DNA of 5,343 nucleotides from Planctomycetota bacterium (GTDB lineage Bacteria > Planctomycetota > Planctomycetia > Planctomycetales > Planctomycetaceae). Made by a program: the position numbers and the translations under genes. The notes beneath the pieces are model-generated. The model was given only the letters and a program-made list of their open reading frames with translations. It made no database searches and was not told the origin of the DNA. Below are positions 1 through 5,343 of this stretch, in pieces (position 1 is the first letter of the stretch; each line of letters starts with the position of its first letter). The stretch is from assembly GCA_027622115.1 (NCBI GenBank), contig JAQBZS010000592.1, positions 1 through 5,343 of the forward strand, given 5' to 3'.

Positions 1-131
1 ACACAGCGTCCGTGTTCGCCAAAATTTGGCAAATCTATTGTACATGGACTCAAAAATGGGTTAAATGCAGGAGGCAAAAGAACATCCTAGATTGCCAAAA
101 TCGGTCGCAGAACTTCTGGGACGCCGCACTA
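1..131. other. Left-edge non-coding stretch
   Basis: I see no supported gene here. The sequence is more AT-rich than the rest of the window and has a small inverted repeat at 18-30 (gccaaa, one spacer base, tttggc). An open frame begins with ATG at 65 and runs to 322, but it crosses the REP-like hairpin and has no recognisable protein features, so I treat it as chance. Confidence 0.4.
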
Positions 132-154
132 GGAAGGAAAACGGGCTAGGTTCG
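132..154 (+). repeat. REP-like motif, direct copy
   Basis: This 23-nt stretch matches 218-240 at 20 of 23 positions (86-nt offset; differences at 136, 146 and 147). The shared core is gaaaacggg, two variable bases, aggttcg. The better-preserved copy is one arm of the hairpin at 221-292, so the motif occurs as a direct copy plus an inverted pair within 160 nt. That arrangement is typical of REP sequences associated with REP-associated tyrosine transposases (RAYT). The assignment to REP rests on arrangement and on resemblance to gggacaggt-type REP motifs known in other bacteria; it is inference. Confidence 0.6.
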
Positions 155-174
155 ATATTTGCGGCCTGCGGGGG

Positions 175-219
175 TCAGCTTTCACTCTTTCGTGGGCGAC
201 CACGTTTGCGAAGTGTTGG
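175..219 (-). pseudogene. Possible C-terminal remnant of a RAYT-type transposase
   Basis: Read on the minus strand, the codons down to the TGA at 177-175 give PTLRKRGRPRKSES. A basic Arg-Gly-Arg-Pro-Arg/Lys tail ending just before a REP motif is a common look for REP-associated tyrosine transposases (IS200-like HUH enzymes), and here the REP-like copy at 132-154 lies directly downstream on that strand. Upstream on the same strand (220 onward) the frame enters the hairpin and then the antisense of the broken gene, so nothing of a catalytic HUH domain is present. Only about 14 residues support the idea. The tail could be a coincidence in a basic, GC-rich frame, so confidence is low. Confidence 0.22.
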
Positions 220-220
220 A

Positions 221-292
221 AAGAAAACGGGACAGGTTCGTTTAAGTGGCAATGCCATGCTATATGGTAAAATGAACCTGTCCCGTGTTCTT
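221..292. repeat. Inverted-repeat hairpin with REP-like arms (REPIN or MITE-like)
   Basis: The 23-nt arms are 221-243 and 270-292, separated by a 26-nt loop. Thirteen pairs are uninterrupted (227-239 with 274-286: acgggacaggttc against gaacctgtcccgt). Inside these come a G-T pair (240/273) and three more pairs; outside come one mismatch (226/287) and five more pairs. The loop holds a small nested stem (tggc 247-250 with gcca 254-257). The element ends where the coding-like frame of the broken gene begins (about 290-295), so it may mark the breakpoint that removed that gene's 5' part. The lack of a U-tract argues against a simple terminator. Confidence 0.75.
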
Positions 293-1005
293 CGGTCATC
301 CTCGCCAACGCAACGAAACTGAGTGCCGATCAAGCCAGACGCCGATTGCTCGCCCTGGGAATTGATCCGGAAACAGTTGATTTCGACAAGACGACGTTTT
401 ACGACTACACCGGTTTCGCGAAGCCGACGCGCGAGCAATACGCTGCGATCAACAAGATGGCAGGCTATCCTGTACAGAGCACAAACCTGCCAGGCAAGAT
501 CATCCCCGAATTCCTGCACAGGGACACGGAGATGTTTGCGGCCATCCTGCTTCATCTTTCAGGCAACGCGGAATTCGCCTTGGAAATGAAGCAGATGCAG
601 ATGGACGGCGCGTCTGATTTCGAAGTTGTTCGTGCGAGTGCAGGCGAAGCACTCATTGCGGCCATCGTGGGCGGAGCGATTGCGCAGGTCGGCAAGAAGC
701 TCGTCGGCGTAGGCAAAGTCGCATGGGACAAGTGGGCCAAGGGGCCTGGCAAAGCCACGCTCGAAGGCGTCGAAGATTTGGGAACGGAGACCGTTGAAAA
801 ACTGGCCAAGAAGGCAAAGGAACTCAATGACCTTGGGCCAGACGCAAGTGCGGAGGATGTAAAGCGGATCACCCGCGAGATTGAAGATATTGTCAAGAGC
901 GGCAAGAAAGCCCCAAGGAGTGGATTCGGGGCGTTGCGCGATCGGGTTCGGGCACTTGGAACCGATCCGGCGCGTACCCGAACTCTACATGCCCGAGTCC
1001 GGTGA
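271..1005 (+). pseudogene. 5'-truncated fragment of a large hypothetical protein (part A, frame 1)
   Basis: Frame 1 opens after a TAA at 268-270 and stays open to the TGA at 1003-1005. Protein-like sequence starts near 304 (ANATKLSADQARRRLLALG) with no ATG before 457, so the 5' end appears to be missing and replaced by the REP-like hairpin. Visible parts are a mixed region with aromatic residues (TTFYDYTGF, GKIIPEFLHRD), a glycine/alanine-rich hydrophobic segment (ALIAAIVGGAIAQVG) that could be a short membrane or pretoxin-like helix, then a charged, probably helical Lys/Glu-rich segment (VEKLAKKAKELNDLG). After about 970 the frame reads RTRTLHARVR and stops, while frame 2 carries on protein-like, so the real frame probably shifts there. 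I do not recognise the family. The Gly/Ala patch followed by a charged tail resembles regions near the C-terminus of Rhs or polymorphic-toxin proteins, which is only an impression. Confidence 0.5.
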
Positions 1006-1827
1006 CCCGTTGTACGCCGAATTGATGGCTGCGGTGCGAACCGCATACGTGTCGATGGCCACGGCCGAAGCGGGTCTGCAACTCCGCTTCACGACCAGCA
1101 CCGCCACGGCTCAAGAGGACTACGACATCGCGGTGGCGAACGCCAATCAAACGTATTTCATCGCCGAGGCCGATGCGGCCTACACGCTGGAAGTCACCGT
1201 CGACCAGTTGAATTCGGCGGACATGATCGACGCCGCGGCCACCTACGCTGCGGCCATGTTGCAGATTTCCGTCGCGACGTCGAACGCGTTCACGAATCAT
1301 CAATCGCGGATGGCCCACGCCTACCCCGATTGGATCGCCGCCGTCGGCCCGGCGTGGCTGCAATTGGAAATCGCTCACGCTGCGGACGCCAAAGCCGACT
1401 CACTCAAGTCCGCCAATGACGCTCACAAGAAATCCGCCGCCGAGACCACCCGCGACTTCAATGCGGTCGTCATCGCGGCCGCGCAACAATGGCTCGCTGA
1501 AATGGCCCACATCGCCGCAATCGGTCTCGGCCTGAGCGACATCCCGCAAGCGTTCCTGCCCAAGGGCATCGACCTCAACATTCAAATCCCCTCAACTTCC
1601 CGAGCGAAACCCCGGCTGACTTCGGCGAGGACTTTGGCTTCTTGCAGGGGCAGATCGGCCCCAGCGGCGATCACTATTTCGAATCGCTGGTCACAGGTCA
1701 TCTCGCATTCCGCACTAAAGCTCCCGTGGTTGATCGATCAACCTCGATCCCATTCTTGCACATTCCGTCAAATTGCTCGATCTCAGCTGCAGAGTTTGGA
1801 CTTTTGAGTTCGAATTTGTCACGTTGA
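974..1827 (+). pseudogene. Alanine-rich helical protein fragment with internal frameshift (part B)
   Basis: Frame 2 is protein-like from about 974 (VPELYMPESGDPLYAEL) to about 1590, roughly 205 residues. It is rich in Ala with regularly spaced Thr, Tyr, Gln and Asp (for example DAAATYAAAMLQISVAT, AVVIAAAQQWLAEMAHI), as in long alpha-helical or coiled repeats of giant planctomycete surface/Rhs-like proteins; that comparison is inference. At the C-run 1587-1591 the good reading moves to frame 1, giving NIQIP then LNFPSETPADFGEDFG and GQIGPSGDHYFESLVTG. One lost C would explain this. Frame 1 then dissolves into low-quality sequence after about 1695 and stops with TGA at 1825-1827. An ATG at 989 overlaps the stop of part A by 17 nt, so a separate, translationally coupled gene is possible, but a single decayed gene with a shift near 970 explains the data as well. 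Confidence 0.5.
1728..1743. repeat. Perfect 16-nt palindrome
   Basis: The sequence ggttgatcgatcaacc is identical to its reverse complement. It sits just after the point where the broken gene loses its coding character. It could be a dyad operator, a remnant recombination site or one more repeat arm; nothing nearby decides. A perfect 16-mer palindrome is uncommon by chance but not remarkable across a genome. Confidence 0.7.
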
Positions 1828-1935
1828 ACCGCACGCCGTAGGCACGCGCGTTTGAGGAGTGAAAACGCGTCAAATCAGTTCTTGGTAGTTTCGACCGGGA
1901 GATGTCGACAAACGCGCGTGTGCGGTTAACCAACG
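1822..1935. repeat. Bulged 114-nt inverted repeat
   Basis: Three left segments pair in order with three right segments: cgttg (1822-1826) with caacg (1931-1935), aaccgcac (1827-1834) with gtgcggtt (1920-1927), and acgcgcgtttg (1844-1854) with caaacgcgcgt (1909-1919). That gives 24 pairs, broken by a 9-nt bulge on the left (gccgtaggc, itself palindromic in form) and a 3-nt bulge on the right (aac). The 54-nt loop carries a second partner for the inner arm: aaacgcg at 1863-1869 can also pair with cgcgttt at 1847-1853, so two mutually exclusive folds exist. The inner part of the broken-gene frame ends inside this element. Likely a dispersed palindromic repeat or MITE-like unit. Confidence 0.65.
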
Positions 1936-1952
1936 CCGCTTCGCCGCAATTC

Positions 1953-2035
1953 TGTAGGCCGGAATAAGCTTCGCGCAGTTCCGGCATTTGGTCTCAACCC
2001 TTGCCGGAACTGCGCAAAGCTTGTTCCGGCCTACA
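1953..2035. repeat. Near-perfect 34-nt inverted repeat (palindromic element)
   Basis: Arms 1953-1986 and 2002-2035 (tgtaggccggaa...gcgcagttccggca against its reverse complement) match at 32 of 34 positions around a 15-nt loop. The two non-matching pairs are T-G at 1965/2023 and C-A at 1972/2016; each is a transition that leaves a G-U wobble in the RNA of one strand, which looks like a stem kept foldable. There is no U-run, so it is not a canonical intrinsic terminator, although it could stop or protect transcripts. The tgtaggccggaa motif resembles dispersed palindromes I associate with planctomycete intergenic DNA; copy number cannot be checked here. Confidence 0.85.
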
Positions 2036-2242
2036 AGATGCGCGCAAGAAAACAACAAATCTCAGAGTTGTAGTACGAGCGACGTTTACGCCAAAGTGGC
2101 GCTGTCCAAGTAAGGGCTCGCGCACAGCTCGGTGCACGGCCGCTTACGCGTCATGGCTCACAATTCTGGGGTTATCGCCCAAACGGGTTATGAATTGCGG
2201 GTTGCCTCATTTGACGTTCCGCGGCAGCGCTTTGTCGAAGTG
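2036..2242. other. Gene-free spacer with minor repeats
   Basis: No supported coding sequence. A small stem lies at 2089-2101 (cgcca, loop aag... tggcg, 5 bp). A caattc/gaattg pair (2161-2166 and 2192-2197) encloses two direct copies of gggttat (2169-2175 and 2185-2191). Frame 3 is open through this region into rsmA, but it runs across the inverted repeats and has no conserved character, so I do not count it as an N-terminal extension of rsmA. Confidence 0.5.
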
Positions 2243-2268
2243 GGTTCCCAATCCGACGGCTGGGAACC
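2243..2268. repeat. Short inverted repeat (8-bp stem)
   Basis: ggttccca (2243-2250) pairs with tgggaacc (2261-2268) over a 10-nt loop that itself contains ccg-a-cgg, making the whole nearly palindromic. It lies 77 nt upstream of the rsmA start. No T-run follows, so terminator function is doubtful. The gttccca/tgggaac type of palindrome is widespread as an intergenic repeat in several bacterial groups; whether this copy is dispersed here is unknown. Confidence 0.55.
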
Positions 2269-2345
2269 AGAATCATTCCTCGCTTTCAATTCCAAGCGAC
2301 CACTTTCACAAGACGCAACATGACCCACGACAGAAACTCCGGAAC

Positions 2346-3284
2346 ATGAACGAGCACGAACGCCAGACTCGTTCGCACCTGATGGGATTGTTTAAGCGGC
2401 ACGGCTTCAACCCGCGAACCATCTTCGGCCAAAACTTCCTGATCGACATCAATCTGGTCGAATACATCGCCGAACAGGGACGACTCACCCGTAATGACGT
2501 GGTGTTGGAAATCGGCACTGGAACCGGTGGGTTGACGGCCTACTTGGCGGACTATGCGGGAGAAGTCGTCACGGTCGAAATCGACGGCAACATGCACGCG
2601 CTCGCCAAAGACGCGGTGGGCTATCGCGACAACGTCACGCTGTTGAACACGGACGCCCTCAAAAACAAAAATCACTTTTCGCCGGAACTCATCGACCTCA
2701 TCCAAGAAAAGCTGGCGGAAGACCCGGAGCGAACCCTGAAGCTCGTGGCGAATCTGCCGTACAACATCGCCACGCCGGTCATTTCGAATCTGGTCGCCAC
2801 GGAATTGCCGTGGTCGCGGATGGTGGTCACGATCCAGTTGGAACTCGGTCAGCGAATGGCCGCCAAACCTGGCCATTCAACCTACGGGGCACTGTCCGTT
2901 TGGTTGCAGGCCCAATGCCGAGTCCGCATGCTCAAACAAGTCCGCCCGACTGTCTTCTGGCCGCGGCCCAAGGTGATGTCGGCGATCATGCAGCTCACGC
3001 CGGACGTCGATCGACGCCAGAAGATTGTGGACCGGCCCTTTTTCCACGATTTCGTCCGCCGTCTGTTCCAGCATCGACGCAAGTTGATGCGCAGCGTCAT
3101 CGTGAGCATGTATCGCAAGCAGCTTTCCAAGGCGACGGTCGACGAGTCCCTGGCAGCCGAATCCATCGACCTCGGTGTTCGGGCGGAGCAACTCAAGGTT
3201 GGGCAGCTTGTCGCGATCTCAAACCGGCTGCACGCCGCGAACAAGACGGCCGCACTGTTGCAAGATGACGTCGGCGAATCATGA
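2346..3284 (+). CDS. rsmA: 16S rRNA (adenine(1518)-N6/adenine(1519)-N6)-dimethyltransferase RsmA (KsgA)
   Basis: RsmA/KsgA uses S-adenosylmethionine to dimethylate two adjacent adenines in the 3' hairpin of 16S rRNA, a late check in small-subunit assembly in the cytoplasm. The 312-residue product shows the family signature in order: FGQNFLID (27-34), SAM-binding motif I LEIGTGTG (54-61), the acidic VEID (77-80), TDAL (102-105), motif IV NLPYNI (136-141) with the catalytic Asn-Leu-Pro-Tyr, PGHSTYGALSV (175-185), FWPRPKV (204-210) and FQHRRKLMRS (241-250) in the C-terminal helical domain. The length fits the family (about 270-300 residues plus short tails). I start at ATG 2346, just ahead of the conserved region; the open frame upstream crosses repeats. 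There is no clear Shine-Dalgarno, and the start overlaps the stop of a 9-codon ORF (2320-2349). The usual QKE/VQxE segment after motif IV reads IQLELGQR (163-170). Identity is very secure; the start is probable. Confidence 0.97.
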   Translation: MNEHERQTRSHLMGLFKRHGFNPRTIFGQNFLIDINLVEYIAEQGRLTRNDVVLEIGTGTGGLTAYLADYAGEVVTVEIDGNMHALAKDAVGYRDNVTLLNTDALKNKNHFSPELIDLIQEKLAEDPERTLKLVANLPYNIATPVISNLVATELPWSRMVVTIQLELGQRMAAKPGHSTYGALSVWLQAQCRVRMLKQVRPTVFWPRPKVMSAIMQLTPDVDRRQKIVDRPFFHDFVRRLFQHRRKLMRSVIVSMYRKQLSKATVDESLAAESIDLGVRAEQLKVGQLVAISNRLHAANKTAALLQDDVGES

Positions 3285-3410
3285 ACGTTGCGTCACGAGT
3301 TTGCTTGAACCGTTCATCGTGTCGGCGTTTTGCTTTCGGGTTCCGTCAGCCACAATGGCTCGCGAAGGGTTTGCGAGATATCAACGATCAATAAGAAATC
3401 AATGTGAACA
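3285..3410. other. Intergenic gap between rsmA and the dehydrogenase gene
   Basis: No gene or convincing terminator. A weak 7-bp pair (atgaacg 3281-3287 with cgttcat 3311-3317) spans the rsmA stop with a 23-nt loop and no T-run, and a 5-bp ctcgc/gcgag pair lies near 3359-3377. The 137-nt gap suggests a separate promoter for the next gene, although I cannot point to -35/-10 boxes with confidence. Confidence 0.35.
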
Positions 3411-3414
3411 AGGG
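3411..3414 (+). promoter_or_regulatory. Ribosome binding site supporting ATG 3422
   Basis: The aggg within aagggcgg ends 7 nt before ATG 3422, a normal Shine-Dalgarno spacing. This favours ATG 3422 over the in-frame GTG at 3404, which has only an A-rich, non-SD upstream sequence. Confidence 0.5.
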
Positions 3415-3421
3415 CGGATTG

Positions 3422-5343
3422 ATGCGGAATCTGACTGGGGCAACGGCCGCAACGCGATTGGGAATGCTCCTTGTGCCGGCCCTCGCGGTGCTGCTTGTTC
3501 ATGGAATCGACGCTCAAGTCGATTCTCGAAAAATCGACCAAAAGTCAAGCAAGGAAGCTGTTGCGGAACGGAAGCAAAAACAAAAGCGAAAGCAGCAGCG
3601 TAGGACGGCCGCCAAGGTGGACGGCAAGAATGTGCCGACAGGTGAGGTCGCTCCACCGGAAGATCCCGACTTTGCGAAGTACGCGATCTACGAGCAATCC
3701 GCGCCGCGCGCGGCCGCGACTCAACCCATTCCCACAACGCTGCCGCTGAAGTTGCAGCCGGGGGCTCGCATCGCCTTGATCGGCAACACCTTGCTGGACC
3801 GCATGCAGCACTTTGGTCATTTCGAAACTCTGTTGCAGCAGCGTTTTTCTTCGCGGAAGCTGGTCGTACGCAATCTGGCCTGGTCGGCGGACACTCCCGA
3901 CTTGCAGCCCAGACCCGCGAACTTTGCCGACATCGAGCAGCATCTGACACACGAGAAAGTCGACGTCATCATTGCCGCTTTCGGGTTCAACGAATCCTTC
4001 GCGGGACCAGCGGGCGCGGACGGATTCGCGCGAGCACTCACGGATTACGTCGCGGGTCTGAAGGCAAAAGCGTTCAACGGCAAAACCGGGCCGCAAATCG
4101 TGTTGGTCTCGCCCATCGCCAACGAAAACGTCGTCGGTGTGAAAGCGGCGGACCTCAACAACGAACGAATCAAGCAATATGCGGACATCGTGCGGACCGT
4201 GGCGAAACAGCAACAAGTCGGATTCGTCGATGTCTTCGAGCCGACGCGCAAAGAGATGGCGAGCGACGGAACCGACTTGACGATCAACGGCTGCCACTTA
4301 AACGCGGACGGCTATCGCGTGTTTGCCGAAGAGTTGTATCGCGGAGTGCTTGGTGAAGACCCGCCGATCATGAAACATCACATTCGTTTGGCCGTGGTCG
4401 ACAAGAACCGCCAGTACTTTCGCCGCTTCCGACCGCTGAACACGTTTTATTACACCGGTGGCCGCAACAAAGCGTACGGATACCTGGACTTTCTCCCGGC
4501 GATGAAGAGCTTCGACATCATGGTCGCCAACCGCGAACGCCGGATTTGGAGCTTGGCGAGCGGAGCACCGGATTCGATCAAAGTGGACGATTCGAATGTG
4601 CCGCCGCTACCGAAGACCAAGGAAAGCCGCGGAGCCAATCGCTGGATCACGGCGGCCGAGGAACTTAAAGAATTCAAAATTGACCCCCGCTTCGACGTCA
4701 ATCTGTTCGCGGGCGAAGAGCAGTTCCCCGACATCGCCGCACCAATCCAGATGCGGTGGGACAGCCAAGGCCGATTATGGGTCAGTTGTTCGACGACCTA
4801 CCCGCACGTGTATCCCGGCAACGAACCCAACGACAAACTCGTGATCCTCGAAGACACCGACAAGGACGGTAAAGCCGACAAGTCCACGGTCTTCGCCGAC
4901 GATCTGCATATCCCGCTGTCGTTCGAGTTCGGCGACGGCGGCGTCTACGTGTCGGAGATGCCGCACTTGACGTTCATCAAGGACACGGACGGCGACGGCA
5001 AGGCCGATTACCGGCGGCAAGTATTGACCGGCTTCGGCACCGAAGACTCGCATCATGCCTTGCACGATTTCGCGTGGATGCCGGACGGTGACCTCATCTT
5101 TCGCGAGTCCATCTTTCACCACTCGCAAGTCGAAACTCCGTACGGACCCGTGCGGCAGCAGAACAGCGGCTGGTTTCGCTTCCAGCCTCGCACGCAGCGG
5201 CTGACGAGTTTCGGCACGTATCACAGCACGAATCCGTGGGGTGTGACGTTCGACGATTGGGGCCAGCATCTCGCCAGCCATCCCATTTTCGCGTCCGCCT
5301 TTCATGCCTTGGATCCGCCCCTCCCGCAGCAGCATCCCAAGCC
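3422..5343 (+). CDS. PVC-type membrane-bound dehydrogenase with N-terminal SGNH/GDSL-like domain (3' end outside window)
   Basis: The first 640 residues of a large exported protein are visible and the frame is still open at the window edge. A signal peptide is evident (Arg near the start, core LGMLLVPALAVLLV at about 13-26, likely cleavage after A31 in HGIDA-Q). A very basic Lys/Gln/Arg linker (about 41-65) follows. An SGNH-hydrolase-like domain spans about 115-305: block I reads ALIGNTLLDRM (G121), block III FGFNES (N190) and block V NGCHLNADGY (H292). From about 420 comes the dehydrogenase/propeller domain typical of the planctomycete-verrucomicrobial family (IQMRWDSQGRLWV, NPWGVTFDDWGQH), with two Ca-loop-like motifs DTDKDGKAD (478-486) and DTDGDGKAD (521-529). 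Family members usually continue into HEAT-like repeats and a CxxCH cytochrome c segment, which would lie past the edge. Probable periplasmic redox enzyme acting on a sugar or other organic substrate; the true substrate is unknown. Start chosen by the Shine-Dalgarno and signal peptide; GTG 3404 is the alternative. Confidence 0.93.
   Translation, partial: MRNLTGATAATRLGMLLVPALAVLLVHGIDAQVDSRKIDQKSSKEAVAERKQKQKRKQQRRTAAKVDGKNVPTGEVAPPEDPDFAKYAIYEQSAPRAAATQPIPTTLPLKLQPGARIALIGNTLLDRMQHFGHFETLLQQRFSSRKLVVRNLAWSADTPDLQPRPANFADIEQHLTHEKVDVIIAAFGFNESFAGPAGADGFARALTDYVAGLKAKAFNGKTGPQIVLVSPIANENVVGVKAADLNNERIKQYADIVRTVAKQQQVGFVDVFEPTRKEMASDGTDLTINGCHLNADGYRVFAEELYRGVLGEDPPIMKHHIRLAVVDKNRQYFRRFRPLNTFYYTGGRNKAYGYLDFLPAMKSFDIMVANRERRIWSLASGAPDSIKVDDSNVPPLPKTKESRGANRWITAAEELKEFKIDPRFDVNLFAGEEQFPDIAAPIQMRWDSQGRLWVSCSTTYPHVYPGNEPNDKLVILEDTDKDGKADKSTVFADDLHIPLSFEFGDGGVYVSEMPHLTFIKDTDGDGKADYRRQVLTGFGTEDSHHALHDFAWMPDGDLIFRESIFHHSQVETPYGPVRQQNSGWFRFQPRTQRLTSFGTYHSTNPWGVTFDDWGQHLASHPIFASAFHALDPPLPQQHPK

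Noticed and set aside
65..322. 85-codon plus-strand ORF at the left edge
   Set aside because: It crosses the REP-like hairpin and shows no protein-like conservation; it appears to be chance.
552..1046. Long minus-strand ORF opposite the broken gene
   Set aside because: It is the antisense of a GC-rich coding-like frame; its Ser/Ala/Pro/Thr composition is typical of a shadow ORF.
2001..2345. N-terminal extension of RsmA to an upstream TTG
   Set aside because: The extension runs through the right arm of the 34-nt inverted repeat and has no family similarity; the conserved RsmA sequence starts after ATG 2346.
1700..2345. CRISPR array
   Set aside because: The repeats here are single inverted pairs of unrelated sequence, with no regularly spaced direct repeats and no cas genes.
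3281..3317. Inverted repeat after rsmA as an intrinsic terminator
   Set aside because: Only 7 bp with a 23-nt loop and no following T-run.
3545..4297. 250-codon minus-strand ORF opposite the dehydrogenase gene
   Set aside because: The plus-strand frame has a signal peptide and clear family motifs throughout; the minus frame is a shadow.

Overview
The window most likely comes from a planctomycete (phylum Planctomycetota, PVC group). The clearest support is the last gene, whose layout is SGNH/GDSL-like hydrolase domain, then membrane-bound-dehydrogenase-type propeller, with Ca-binding-type loops. This arrangement is characteristic of the very large 'PVC-type haem-binding dehydrogenase' proteins. 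The RsmA/KsgA protein also has the planctomycete-looking form (WPRPKV, HRRK and DALKNKN motifs). High G+C at third codon positions and long repeat-bearing spacers fit this.

Layout. Positions 1-294 contain no convincing gene. They hold a REP-like motif with core gaaaacgggacaggttc in three copies: one direct copy at 132-154, and an inverted pair forming a hairpin at 221-292. Between them, on the minus strand, is a short stretch that could be the last codons of a REP-associated transposase. From about 271 to 1827 lies a decayed protein-coding region on the plus strand. The reading frame moves from frame 1 to frame 2 near 970 and back to frame 1 near 1590, so the product is best read as one or two pseudogene fragments of a large alanine-rich, secreted or Rhs/polymorphic-toxin-like protein whose family I cannot name with certainty. 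Positions 1700-2345 are a gene-free spacer packed with unrelated inverted repeats: a perfect 16-nt palindrome, a bulged 114-nt inverted repeat, a near-perfect pair of 34-nt arms, and a small 8-bp stem.

Two sound genes follow on the plus strand. rsmA (2346-3284) encodes the 16S rRNA adenine dimethyltransferase. After a 137-nt gap, 3422 to the window end encodes the N-terminal 640 residues of the exported PVC-type dehydrogenase. The two have unrelated functions (ribosome maturation; periplasmic or surface oxidative metabolism), and nothing seen here makes them a functional unit.

On the hunt: I see no clear new defence or mobile system. The most interesting material is the density and diversity of structured repeats between the broken gene and rsmA, the REP/transposase-like remnant at the left edge, and the non-canonical catalytic positions of the SGNH domain in the last gene.
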